Assembly (NCBI GenBank): GCA_947165045.1
Contig: CAMUYW010000004.1
Coordinates: 16,395-80,394 of the forward strand
DNA from: an uncultured Fibrobacter sp.
Lineage (GTDB): Bacteria; Fibrobacterota; Fibrobacteria; Fibrobacterales; Fibrobacteraceae
Length of the DNA stretch: 64,000 nt
Reading direction: 5' to 3'
Translations under genes and position numbers: made by a program
The notes under the pieces: model-generated
Databases searched by the model: none
Told to the model about the DNA's origin: nothing
The model's input: only the letters and a program-made list of their open reading frames with translations
Shown here: in pieces, positions 17,184 through 25,162 of the stretch
How the letters are laid out: each line of letters starts with the position of its first letter
Numbering within the stretch: position 1 is the first letter of the stretch

Positions 17184-17212
17184 CGCCCTCGATTTTATAG
17201 AGGGTGTTTCTT
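17184..17212 (+). terminator. Possible terminator between convergent genes
   Basis: CCCTC-GATTTTATA-GAGGG with flanking GC pairs is followed by TGTTTCTTG. The stem is short, but it lies directly after the lipoprotein stop and faces a convergent gene. Confidence 0.45.
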
Positions 17213-17216
17213 GTTA

Positions 17217-17738
17217 TCAGAAGAAATCCTTAGAAAAAGACGGAAGCGTTTTTGCAATAAAATGCAGATTTAAAGCTTTGACTAAAGCATCATCCTGAAA
17301 TTCTTCGTCGAGACGTGATAGCACGCTTATGCCTTCTTGTAGACGGTCTTCATTGAACAAGACAAACCCCTTGTTATGAAAAGATGCGATAAGGGCGTGG
17401 AGGTTGCTATATGTGCCTTTGAACTTTTTTAGAATGCTTTTTAATTGTTGACGAACAGAACCGTCCACATTGAACTTCATTTCTCCAAGCAGCGCTTTAC
17501 CATTGTCCAAGACGAATGCGAAATCCATCGAACAAGGCTGTTGCCTGGGGAAACATGCTATTGCCAAAGCATCCCCATTTACGACAGGTGCGTCTTGTGG
17601 TGTAAAGGCGAAATCAGCATCTCCAAGATTTTTATCAGGATTGTTTTCTTTTTCAGCCAACGAATAGAAATCTGTACGGGCTTGCGGGGCGCATCGCATT
17701 ACAAGATTTGTTGAATTGGTTTTATCGTATTTAGGCAT
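17217..17738 (-). CDS. Putative PD-(D/E)XK-like nuclease partner of an ATPase
   Basis: I chose MPKYDKTN at 17738 (173 residues), which keeps an 8-nt overlap with the upstream ATPase gene. The central part reads CSMDFAFVLDNGKALLGEMKF. The Asp (about residue 72), a hydrophobic strand and E-x-K (about 86-88) fit the D...(D/E)xK core of PD-(D/E)XK nucleases, with normal spacing. An upstream Glu/Asp-rich region and a C-terminal helical part complete a small single domain. The protein family itself is not recognised. The overlap with a SMC/OLD-like ATPase suggests an ATPase-effector pair as in many anti-phage systems. The nuclease call rests on a motif and not on overall similarity. Confidence 0.5.
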   Translation of the reverse strand: MPKYDKTNSTNLVMRCAPQARTDFYSLAEKENNPDKNLGDADFAFTPQDAPVVNGDALAIACFPRQQPCSMDFAFVLDNGKALLGEMKFNVDGSVRQQLKSILKKFKGTYSNLHALIASFHNKGFVLFNEDRLQEGISVLSRLDEEFQDDALVKALNLHFIAKTLPSFSKDFF

Positions 17739-19065
17739 CCCCGTCCTCATCATCTATTCCGGAATAGATGTCTATCTTTTCAAGCGATTTGTTGAACATT
17801 TTGAATATTGGGGAAATGTTCAAATCATATTTTTTGAATCGATATAGATAAGAATCAGGCGTACTGCTTTCTGCAAGATAAAAACAGACTTTGTCTTGAA
17901 CGTCCTCTCCAAACTCGTATTCGGATACGTGCTTGATAGCCCGGATGAAGTCTGGACTATGGCTTGCTATGAGAAATTTGACTCCAATGATTTTATGAAG
18001 TCTAATTACAAGTCTCGCGTATTCAACCACCCATTGAGGATGGAGGTGGGCTTCGGGTTCGTCGAGAATCAACAAACTTTTTCCGTCCAGTACACCTGCT
18101 GTATAGAGCATTTGCAATATGGAAAAAGATTTTAATCCGGTTGCGCACTCTAGCAGGTTAAATGATTTGCCATCTGGACGGTGGTAGACGAACTGTTCGT
18201 AATTGTCCTTCTTTTCCCAGCTGGAATTTCCACTGAGCAAGCCCAAGTTTGCCCCGCCAGTAAAGTCGAAGCCGGAAATAGATTTTTTTCTTTTTAGGGA
18301 ATTATTCAAAAAATTCCAATGAGCTCGGTATGATTGATTTTCGCCGAGAGCCATTGGAGAATCTATGTAGAATATGTTTTTGACTGTATTCGGAATAGCG
18401 ACGTTGTCGTCTTCGGTATTTAAAATAGGGACGGAATCTTCGTAGACGTTAAACAGTTCTGGATTAATCCCGTTACCTTCGCCAAAGGAATTTTTCCAGA
18501 ATTCCTGAAATAAACCGGCTTTGCGGTCTGCTTTTGCTCGAATTGCATCGCGTTCTATTTGATTCAAATAGTTTTCTATTTCTATTGCAATTTGAGGTAA
18601 TTCCAAAGAATTTGCATTATTCCCAATGATAGACTCGAATATTTTGCGGAATCTTGTGATTTTATTTTGTTCTTTTGCAGGAGGGCTTATATAACCGATG
18701 GATTCAAGGACTTGCTTGAGAATTTTTATAGCTGTGTGGAGTCTTTCTAGGTCGGAGCTTTCTGTGCCAATGAAATAAGGGTATAGCTCTTTAGTCAATT
18801 TTGTCAATGTAGATCTGTCAATTAACCCAGTCAGGTTGTTGCTTGCGATAAACAGAGCTTGTGCCAAAGGATAAATATACTTGGTCCAGGTATTATTGTT
18901 GACAATATCTTCGTAACGGATGGCTGAAGAAAGGAGATTATATGTTTGATTGGCAATGGTGCTTTTGCCGGAACCGTTTATGCCGGATAATACCGAAATC
19001 CCGTCTAGTTTTATTTCAGCTGATTCTACTGCGCGAAAATGATTGATTTTTACCAAAAGACTCAT
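17731..19065 (-). CDS. AAA ATPase of the OLD/RecF-like class (putative defence ATPase)
   Basis: The 444-residue protein starts MSLLVKINHFRAVESAEIKLDGISVLSGINGSGKSTIANQ, with Walker A GINGSGKST (about residues 29-37). A long helical insert follows, then ATGLKSFSILQMLYTAG, Walker B LLILDEPEAHLHPQW (about residues 338-352) and the H-loop IASHSPDFIRA. This layout is that of AAA_15/AAA_21-type ATPases. There is no C-terminal TOPRIM domain, so any nuclease activity must come from a partner. The next gene on the same strand overlaps it by 8 nt and has a D...ExK signature. A strong AAGGT ribosome site precedes the ATG. Both are bounded by the 43-nt direct repeats. Confidence 0.78.
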   Translation of the reverse strand: MSLLVKINHFRAVESAEIKLDGISVLSGINGSGKSTIANQTYNLLSSAIRYEDIVNNNTWTKYIYPLAQALFIASNNLTGLIDRSTLTKLTKELYPYFIGTESSDLERLHTAIKILKQVLESIGYISPPAKEQNKITRFRKIFESIIGNNANSLELPQIAIEIENYLNQIERDAIRAKADRKAGLFQEFWKNSFGEGNGINPELFNVYEDSVPILNTEDDNVAIPNTVKNIFYIDSPMALGENQSYRAHWNFLNNSLKRKKSISGFDFTGGANLGLLSGNSSWEKKDNYEQFVYHRPDGKSFNLLECATGLKSFSILQMLYTAGVLDGKSLLILDEPEAHLHPQWVVEYARLVIRLHKIIGVKFLIASHSPDFIRAIKHVSEYEFGEDVQDKVCFYLAESSTPDSYLYRFKKYDLNISPIFKMFNKSLEKIDIYSGIDDEDGDA

Positions 19066-19143
19066 ATTGACCTTATCTTTTAGTTAAATATATAAATTTA
19101 TTAATCTGGTAGATGTTTTTTGAATTTGTGCAAGAACAATGCT

Positions 19144-19186
19144 ACGTTCTGGATCAAGGACGTGCAGATCGTGAGGATTAAGTAGG
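19144..19186 (+). repeat. Direct repeat DR-R: second copy of the lipoprotein 3' end
   Basis: The sequence matches 17133-17175 at 42 of 43 positions and still reads TFWIKDVQIVRIK-stop. The codons before it (N-L-C-K-N-N-A) resemble N-L-G-K-A-E-R of the intact gene, so it may be the remnant of a paralogue rather than a clean attachment site. The rest of 19066-19333 shows no supported gene. Confidence 0.8.
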
Positions 19187-19333
19187 TGACGCTTTACAGT
19201 AAGACCTGTCTTACGTCTTGCATCAAAGAATCCATCTCTGGATAATTCGAAAAGTGGTTTTCAAAAACACTTAGCACTTTTTTCTCAAAAGACAGACGAT
19301 ATGCTTTGCAAAAATTTCATAATTGATGGACAT

Positions 19334-20323
19334 TTATTTTTCCGCGTGGTCGTTCGTTATATCTTCCATGAAAACAACATTCTCGCCCCATCCTTTTCCA
19401 AACATCGAAGGCGAATGTGTTGCTATAATGAGCTGGCAATTTGGATTCATTTGACAAATGACATCTATTAATATTTGCTGCCAACTGATATGCAGAGATA
19501 TTTCAGGTTCGTCCATCAGGACAATCCATTTTTTCTTTTCTTGCAAAAATACCTGAAGTAAAATATAAAGTAACTGTTTTTCTCCAGATGATAGTTGGTC
19601 TATATCTATTTCACCACCATATTCTGTTTTGAAAAAAAGCCGTGCAGGATTAGAAGATACATCTATTTTTTTCTTTGTTTCTTGGAAAAATTTATTGACG
19701 CATTCGAAGAAATCATCAATATTCTTAAGAATAGATTCTGCGTTTTTTTTGTCGTCCAATGCTCTTAATCTGTAGTTGAAAAAAGAAGGGGCTTTGGAAT
19801 TTTGGTTTATGACAAATTCCAATTGTTTTGACAGAAAACTTTCGTTTTTCTTTTGATTTTCTCCGTTAATGAGATCGCACAAACGATTCAGGAATGTTGT
19901 TTTTCCAGATCCGTTGTTGCCAACTAAAATATTGACTGTCTTTAAATTATTCCAAGAAATTTTTTTACCGTTCCACAAATCGCACGATACGATGGATGAA
20001 ATGAATTCCTTGGGTCTCAAATCGGAATCATCTATTTTCCAATATTCTCTAAAGTAAGCTTCGGAATAATCTTTGTACTTGATTTTGCCCTCTTTTGCAT
20101 CATCAAATTTTTTCCGGACTTTTTCAATAGCTTTTTGGGGCCACTTCAATTCTATGAGGTATTTTGACATATCTTCGTCAAAAACCTCTCCAAAAGAATA
20201 CAAGGCCTTTACAGCTTCTTTAACTCGATTTTCGTCAAGAGGATGTGCGAAACCAGTCTCTGGGAAAGACGTCTGCGTAAGCCAGTCAAAAGCCTTCATT
20301 GTTACTTTAGAAATGTTATTCAT
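19334..20323 (-). CDS. AAA ATPase with ABC-type signature, role unknown
   Basis: The 329-residue protein has an unusual N-terminal helical region of about 130 residues. The ATPase core follows: VNILVGNNGSGKTTFLNRL (Walker A, about residues 130-139), the ABC signature IDQLSSGEKQLLYILLQVF, Walker B KWIVLMDEPEISLHISWQQ and the H-loop IIATHSPSMFG. It is a stand-alone member of the AAA_21 type seen in defence and retron-associated modules. There is no overlapping partner: the next gene on the same strand is the other ATPase, 268 nt downstream past the direct repeat. Composition is AT-rich compared with the core genes. Confidence 0.72.
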   Translation of the reverse strand: MNNISKVTMKAFDWLTQTSFPETGFAHPLDENRVKEAVKALYSFGEVFDEDMSKYLIELKWPQKAIEKVRKKFDDAKEGKIKYKDYSEAYFREYWKIDDSDLRPKEFISSIVSCDLWNGKKISWNNLKTVNILVGNNGSGKTTFLNRLCDLINGENQKKNESFLSKQLEFVINQNSKAPSFFNYRLRALDDKKNAESILKNIDDFFECVNKFFQETKKKIDVSSNPARLFFKTEYGGEIDIDQLSSGEKQLLYILLQVFLQEKKKWIVLMDEPEISLHISWQQILIDVICQMNPNCQLIIATHSPSMFGKGWGENVVFMEDITNDHAEK

Positions 20324-20451
20324 CGTAATAATCCAATTTAGCTAAAAAATACTATTTCTTTTTGTCAAAAAGGGTGAAAAAGATTTTTTTTAGTGGCAAA
20401 CTAACATTTGCACCCTCGCAAACAACGCACAATCTTCAGTAAGGAAATATC

Positions 20452-20729
20452 ATGAGTGATTTTTTTTGAAGAAATCCACAAATGGACTCAAAAAACAGGG
20501 CAAACTTCGTTCAATAAGAGTTCAAATTGGACGCGAAGAAAATTAGCTTTGGTAAGCGACTGCACACGCATCTGGTGCGGCACACTTTCGCCACATCGTG
20601 CATATGCTCGGAATTCCGATCGAGGCTGTTTCGAAACTGTTGGGAAATTCCGTTATCCAGACCACGATGATTTACGCAAATTACGCGGATTCGACCATTG
20701 ACCGGTGCATGGCTAAGTTCCAGATATAG
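20452..20729 (+). pseudogene. Remnant of a tyrosine recombinase gene
   Basis: An SD (AAGG) and ATGAGTGATTTTTTT are followed by EEIHKW-like codons after a frameshift, matching the MSDFYKEV start of the intact recombinase at 60773. After a large internal deletion the 3' end reads GKRLHTHLVRHTFATSCI, then in a shifted frame MLGIPIEAVSKLLGNSVIQTTMIYANYADSTIDRCMAKFQI-stop. This corresponds to the HxxR and LLGH...Y regions of the integrase fold (the His of LLGH is Asn here). It is an internally deleted, frameshifted paralogue of the 60773 gene. Confidence 0.85.
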
Positions 20730-20871
20730 CCTGCATTCAGACATATATAGCATAGAAATTTATTTGCAAAATTTTACGCAAATCATTCCGGCCAAAGCCA
20801 TCAAAAAAGCGTGTTAAGAATATAGGGGGCAAAGTTACCCCCGACAAAACCTACAGAAGGATTTAACTACA

Positions 20872-21592
20872 ATGTATGATAAAAAAGAATCTATGAATGA
20901 GGAACTCGACATTGTCAAGGAGTTCAACACCATTCTTGAATCCGTTGCGGACGATAGCAATTTCAATCATGACCGCTACTTACGCTTTGCGTTCGCAGAC
21001 CCAAAGAGGATGGCTGAATTGCTAAAACTGTATGCAAGGCATAAGCCCTCATTAAGGGAATTTCTTGACACACGAGTGGGACCCACTATCAAAGCCGCAT
21101 TTCGAGAACTACCCCAAATACTACCACAAAATTGGCTATCCTTTCATGTTAGAGTTTTTGGATGTAGGATACGGCATTAATGACGATGATTTGAAAAACG
21201 TTTCACCGGTGACCCTTGTCGCGCTCACTTCGTTGAAGTATATTTTCGACGAAAAGAAGTTCACTATATCGTTCCGCGAGGCTGCGGCCCATTTACTCAA
21301 ACTGGACCATTCTCCCGAAGGAAAAGAATTTATCAGACAGTCGCTTTCATATTTCTTGTGGAGGTGGCCAAACAGGCAAGAGGATATCAAGATGGATAGA
21401 CCGGAAATCGTTGCAAGAAGAGGTTACGAGACTTTTGCGGAACATTATGTGAATGTTGGTGTTAAACGGGAACGTGACGAAAATCGAGCTGACACTGAAA
21501 CCGTCTTACGCGAAGAAGGCCTATCCGAAGAAATGATTGAAAAAATACAATCAAAGCTCGAAGCCCTTCAGCAGAGTCGTCTTTCCAAGTAA
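20872..21592 (+). pseudogene. Rpn-type PD-(D/E)XK transposase/nuclease, internally deleted and frameshifted
   Basis: Two overlapping ORFs make one broken gene. The first (from 20872, ribosome site AGAAGG) encodes the family N-terminus: DRYLRFAFADPKRMAELLKLYARHKPSLREFLDT. The second, in another frame, resumes at HEWDPLSKPHFENYPKYYHKIGYPFMLEFLDVGYGINDDDL and runs to the usual tail TETVLREEGLSEEMIEKIQSKLEALQQ. About 100 residues between these parts, including the nuclease core, are missing. The family (PF04754-like, Rpn/transposase_31) is abundant in some genomes, and this copy should be inactive. Confidence 0.75.
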
Positions 21593-21619
21593 TTTCTAAT
21601 CCCATACATTTTCCCAAAG

Positions 21620-21646
21620 TCCAGTCCAAAGGGCTGGATTCTTTTT
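21620..21646 (+). terminator. Intrinsic terminator after the broken Rpn gene
   Basis: TCCAGTCC-AAA-GGGCTGGA (8-bp stem, one G-T pair) is followed by TTCTTTTTG, 27 nt after the stop. Confidence 0.75.
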
Positions 21647-21670
21647 GTGAGGTGACAAGTTCATTCTGCC

Positions 21671-21700
21671 TGTCATTCCCGGCTTGACCGAGAATCTCCA
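21671..21700. repeat. Degenerate palindromic repeat (TCATTCCCGGC type)
   Basis: TGTCATTCCCGGCTTGACCGAGAATCTCC resembles the repeat at 6488 in its TGTCATTCC start and GAATCTCC end, but its stem has mismatches. Confidence 0.45.
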
Positions 21701-21715
21701 TAAACCGCAATACCA

Positions 21716-21876
21716 ATGAATCACAATTACTACGTTTACATTTTCACAAACAAGTACAAAACAGTCTTTTATACAGGCGTAACAAACGACTTTACGAGTA
21801 TTTTTCGAATATTATTGATACAATTAAGAGGGAAGAACGTTTAAAACGTTGGAATCGCAAATGGAAGAAAGAATAG
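21716..21876 (+). pseudogene. GIY-YIG endonuclease remnant (UPF0213 type)
   Basis: Translation from 21716 gives MNHNYYVYIFTNKYKTVFYTGVTNDF, the start of small GIY-YIG proteins (YYVYI...FYTGVTND). The middle is deleted, and in another frame the usual C-terminus appears: IIDTIKREERLKRWNRKWKKE-stop. The catalytic core between is gone. It abuts the next truncated gene. Confidence 0.8.
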
Positions 21877-21906
21877 ATTGAAAAGCTAAAGGCCCCCTTT
21901 CCACCT

Positions 21907-22329
21907 GTGCACCCCAATAGATATATTATAGTGGACCTTCCGAATTTCAAGAAGTTGCGAAAGAACATCAGTTCACGCGAGGACTACTGGCTGAAACTTT
22001 TGTCGCAGGGACCTCTTGAAGTTCCCGAATCGAAGGACCCGATTTTCAGGGATGCCCTCAATCGTTTACGTATTAGTCGCATAAGCCCAGAACTGCTTAA
22101 AGCCTTGGAGGAACATATGTTCGATAAACACGCTGATGAAGCTATCGAAGCCGAAATTTGGCTTAAAGCGGAAGCCAAGGGGCTTGAAAAAGGGCGAGAA
22201 CAGGAACGTGCAGAAAATAAGGTCGATACAGAAACCGTCTTGCGGGCTAAAGGCCTTTCCGAATCAATGATTGCTGATATACAATCTGAGCTTGATGCTC
22301 TTCGACAAAATCGCCACGTAGAAAAATAA
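21907..22329 (+). pseudogene. Rpn-type transposase/nuclease, C-terminal fragment
   Basis: The 140-codon ORF (GTG start, probably not a true one) covers only the helical C-terminal part of the same family as the 20872 gene: YWLKLLSQGPLEVPESKDPIFRDALNRLRISRISPELLKALEEHMF, then KVDTETVLRAKGLSESMIADIQSELDALRQ, which parallels the tail of the other copy. The N-terminal nuclease half is missing, and the gene begins right after the GIY-YIG remnant. Its terminator (CCCCGC-TTCG-GCGGGG) follows at 22345. Confidence 0.72.
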
Positions 22330-22344
22330 AAATTCCTTTTTACC

Positions 22345-22367
22345 CCCCGCTTCGGCGGGGCTGTTTT
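22345..22367 (+). terminator. Intrinsic terminator
   Basis: CCCCGC-TTCG-GCGGGG followed by CTGTTTT, 16 nt after the stop of the Rpn C-terminal fragment. Confidence 0.8.
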
Positions 22368-22424
22368 GCAACTCAGAATTAAGCTGTAAACCTGTGGAAG
22401 ATTTTTGGAAAGGCGGTAAGTAAT

Positions 22425-22499
22425 ATGTTCGAAAAACACGTTGATGAGGCTGTCGAAGCTGAAATTTGGCTTAAAGCGGACGCCAAAGTCCTTGAACTG
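22425..22499 (+). pseudogene. Short duplicated fragment of the Rpn-type gene
   Basis: MFEKHVDEAVEAEIWLKADAKVLEL repeats MFDKHADEAIEAEIWLKAEAKGLEK of the preceding fragment, mostly with synonymous changes, then loses similarity. It is a third piece of the same family. The following stretch to 22866 holds a probable promoter and an inverted repeat (listed separately) and no gene I can support. Confidence 0.65.
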
Positions 22500-22641
22500 C
22501 AGAAAAAACGAGGGTGTTTTTTTTTTAAAAGCGTTTGTATTTGGAGGGGGCGGGCGAAAATTTGTAGGGGACGTGGGGGGCTAGTCGGGGCTGATGCGGC
22601 TCTTTGGGCTAGATTTTTTTTCTATACCTCTAAAAAATTAC

Positions 22642-22669
22642 TTGTAAACGCGTTCTATTTTGTTATATT
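22642..22669 (+). promoter_or_regulatory. Possible sigma70-type promoter of the plus-strand polysaccharide set
   Basis: TTGTAA is followed after 16 nt by TATATT in an AT-rich stretch. This would give a leader of roughly 190 nt containing the 28-nt palindromic sequence. No JUMPstart or ops-like element was seen. Confidence 0.45.
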
Positions 22670-22752
22670 TTTCGTACGATTTGTGTTTTAGATTCTAACG
22701 GATTGGTGTTTTTTGTCGATTTGTTGCGAAATTCCTGGTTTTGATAGAGTGA

Positions 22753-22780
22753 CCTCAGTTTTCCCAAAACTGAGGGGAGG
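22753..22780. repeat. 28-nt palindrome-containing repeat, left copy
   Basis: CCTCAGTTTTCCCAAAACTGAGG is a 10-bp palindrome with a CCC loop, continued by GGAGG. The identical 28 nt occur in inverted orientation at 60684-60711, so the two copies bracket the whole polysaccharide region. Confidence 0.9.
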
Positions 22781-22866
22781 AGTAGTCACTCAAAGCCTCA
22801 CTGAAATGGGTAAACAGATGTTGGAATTGAAATGCTCAAGTAAAAAAATCTGCAATGGATGATATG

Positions 22867-23997
22867 ATGATTCATTTTAACGTTCCTCCTTTTATTGGCA
22901 CTGAATTTGATTTTATGCGCCAGGCAGTCGAAAACCACAAGATTTGTGGTGATGGCCCGTTTACGAAGCTTTGTAACAAGTGGATTGAAGACCGATTCCA
23001 TGCGAACAAGTGCCTGTTGACGACTAGCGGGACATCCGCTCTTGAAATGGCGGCGGTTCTGTGCGACTTTAAGGACGGCGAAGAAGTCATTTTGCCAAGC
23101 TATACCTTCAGTTCTACGGCAACGGCCTTCGTGCTAGCGGGAGCAAAGCTTGTGTTTGTCGATATCGAACCCAAGACGATGAATATCGACATCGAATGCA
23201 TTAAAAAAGCAATCACGCCGAAAACAAAATGCATCTGTGTCGTACACTATGCCGGTATATCACCTGATATGGATGCTGTTATGGCTCTAGCCAAGGAACA
23301 TAACTTGTTGGTTGTGGAAGATGCTGCACAAGGTGTCATGAGCACTTATAAAGGGCGGGCTCTTGGTACAATCGGCGATTTTGGGTGCTATTCGTTCCAT
23401 GAAACAAAAAACTATTCCATGGGCGAAGGCGGTGCAATTGTCGTCAATAATCCTAAATACAGCGATCGTGCGGAAATCATCCGCGAAAAAGGGACTAATA
23501 GAGCCCAATTTTTCAGGGGGCAGGTTGCCAAATACAATTGGGTCGATTTTGGTAGTAGCTGGTTGCCGAGCGATTTAAATGCTGCTTATTTGTGGGGGCA
23601 GTTACAATGTGCCGACCAAATTAACGAAAACCGTCTTGAAACTTGGAATGCTTATTATAAAGCTTTCAAACCGCTTGAAGAACGTGGTTTGGTCGAGTTA
23701 CCGACTGTTCCCGAAGAATGCAGACATAATGCTCACATGTTCTACTTGAAGTTGAAAAATCTTGATGTTCGACAAGATTTTATTCGCTTCATGAAAGAAA
23801 ATGATATTCTTTGCGTGTTCCATTATGTGCCGTTGCATTCTGCTCCGGCTGGACAAAAATTTGGGCGCTTTAACGGCGAAGATCGTTACACAACTAGCGA
23901 AAGTGATCGACTTGTAAGGCTTCCGCTTTATTACGGAATATCCAAGGAAGATCTCGACAAAGTAATTCGCTGTGCTTTGGAATATTTTAGCAGGTAA
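22867..23997 (+). CDS. rffA: dTDP-4-amino-4,6-dideoxygalactose transaminase
   Basis: I chose the start MIHFNVPPFIGTEFDFM (22867, 376 residues) because the RffA/WecE family begins there; the track start adds four residues. The protein is collinear with enterobacterial RffA throughout: CGDGPFTKLC, SGTSALEMAA, PSYTFSSTATAFVLAGAK, VVEDAAQGVMSTYKGRALGTIGDFGCYSFHETKNYSMGEGGA (PLP-binding Lys about residue 181) and FHYVPLHSAPAGQKFGRF. It makes dTDP-4-amino-4,6-dideoxygalactose (TDP-Fuc4N) from the 4-keto sugar, so this glycan probably carries Fuc4N or a derivative. It is the first gene of the plus-strand set. Confidence 0.9.
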   Translation: MIHFNVPPFIGTEFDFMRQAVENHKICGDGPFTKLCNKWIEDRFHANKCLLTTSGTSALEMAAVLCDFKDGEEVILPSYTFSSTATAFVLAGAKLVFVDIEPKTMNIDIECIKKAITPKTKCICVVHYAGISPDMDAVMALAKEHNLLVVEDAAQGVMSTYKGRALGTIGDFGCYSFHETKNYSMGEGGAIVVNNPKYSDRAEIIREKGTNRAQFFRGQVAKYNWVDFGSSWLPSDLNAAYLWGQLQCADQINENRLETWNAYYKAFKPLEERGLVELPTVPEECRHNAHMFYLKLKNLDVRQDFIRFMKENDILCVFHYVPLHSAPAGQKFGRFNGEDRYTTSESDRLVRLPLYYGISKEDLDKVIRCALEYFSR

Positions 23998-24000
23998 ATC

Positions 24001-25110
24001 ATGATAAAGGTTGCTGTTGTAGGTGGCCCCATTTTGTCGGGCGGAAAGAAAAATTTGATCATGGAGTATTTTCGCCATATCGACAAGAACCAAGTGCAAA
24101 TGGACATCATCTGCAATGACGATTCAAACGCTATCCCCAAAGAAGAAATAGAATCCTTGGGTGGTAGAGTTTTTATTGTACCATCTTTTGAAAAGCTTCC
24201 TTCGCATACATGGTCTTTGTACAAGCTTTTTAAGCGTGAAAAATACGATGTAGTGCATGCTTACAACAGCACAATGAATCTTTTCCCGATGTTTGCTGCA
24301 AAAATGGCGGGATCGAAAGTCCGCATTAGCGAGAGTCTTTCGATGGCGGCAAAAGGCGAAAGCAAAACCTACATCAAGCTGTTTTTAAGAAAGTTTAGCC
24401 ATTTTTTTTGTAATTACTATATGGCTTGCGGTAAAGACTGCGGTGCGTGGCAGTTTGGAGAAAAGGCATTGAATCGAGGCAAAATTGCAATCTTTAAGAC
24501 TGCTATTAATACCGAGGCGAATGCCTATAATCCAGAATTACGTAACGAAACCCGTAAAAAATTCGGATGGCAGGATAAAGTCGTCTATGGATTCATCGGG
24601 CGATTCGAAATGCAGAAAAATCCGCTTTTCTTAATAGACATCATGGCTGAAATTCGCAAACGTCAAGACAATGCTCAGTTTGTGATTATTGGGGCTGGCG
24701 ATTTGGAAAAACAGATGTTGCAAAGAATTGATCAGTCTGGAATCAAGGATTCTGTAGCTTGGCTAGGCCGTCGTGAAGATATTCAGCAGTTCTATAACGC
24801 ATTCGATGCGTTCCTCTTGCCTAGTTTATACGAAGGATTGCCAGTCGTTGGTCTTGAAAGCCAAAGTGCGGGACTCCCTATATTCTTTTCGACTGCTGTT
24901 ACACCAGAAGCTTCTGCCTGTGAACTTGGGGTGTATACTCCACTTTCGGCTGGTGCAATTAATTGGGCGAAAAAGATTATTGAAGTGACGATGCAGAACA
25001 TGCCTATTCGCAGAAGCCATGCTAAGGATGTTGCTGATGCCGGCTTTGATTCCAAGGTGGAAGCCGATAGAATGCTGAAGTTTTACATGGATGCGATAAT
25101 GAAATGCTGA
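24001..25110 (+). CDS. Glycosyltransferase, GT4 family
   Basis: The 369-residue protein has a GT-B fold: N-terminal VAVVGGPILSGGKKNLIMEYF, the inter-domain strand VVYGFIGRFEMQKNPLFLID, IIGAGDLEKQM, and the C-terminal donor-binding E-x7-E motif within LPSLYEGLPVVGLESQSAGLP (about residues 277-297). It is similar in style to EpsF/CapM-type retaining transferases. It starts 3 nt after rffA and probably acts at the inner membrane on an undecaprenyl-linked intermediate. Donor sugar is not readable. Confidence 0.85.
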   Translation: MIKVAVVGGPILSGGKKNLIMEYFRHIDKNQVQMDIICNDDSNAIPKEEIESLGGRVFIVPSFEKLPSHTWSLYKLFKREKYDVVHAYNSTMNLFPMFAAKMAGSKVRISESLSMAAKGESKTYIKLFLRKFSHFFCNYYMACGKDCGAWQFGEKALNRGKIAIFKTAINTEANAYNPELRNETRKKFGWQDKVVYGFIGRFEMQKNPLFLIDIMAEIRKRQDNAQFVIIGAGDLEKQMLQRIDQSGIKDSVAWLGRREDIQQFYNAFDAFLLPSLYEGLPVVGLESQSAGLPIFFSTAVTPEASACELGVYTPLSAGAINWAKKIIEVTMQNMPIRRSHAKDVADAGFDSKVEADRMLKFYMDAIMKC

Positions 25111-25162
25111 ACAATATGTTGTCTCGCATTCTCAAAATTATTAATTGTATTTGTTAGATTAG

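Noticed and set aside
22345-22367. CRISPR-like or attachment-site reading of GC-rich repeats near 22.3 kb
   Set aside because: There is only one hairpin with a T tail, so it is a terminator. No regularly spaced repeats with spacers were seen anywhere in the window.
22425-22691. 88-residue ORF
   Set aside because: Only its first 25 residues match the Rpn-type family; the rest is frame-continued noncoding DNA rich in G or T runs.
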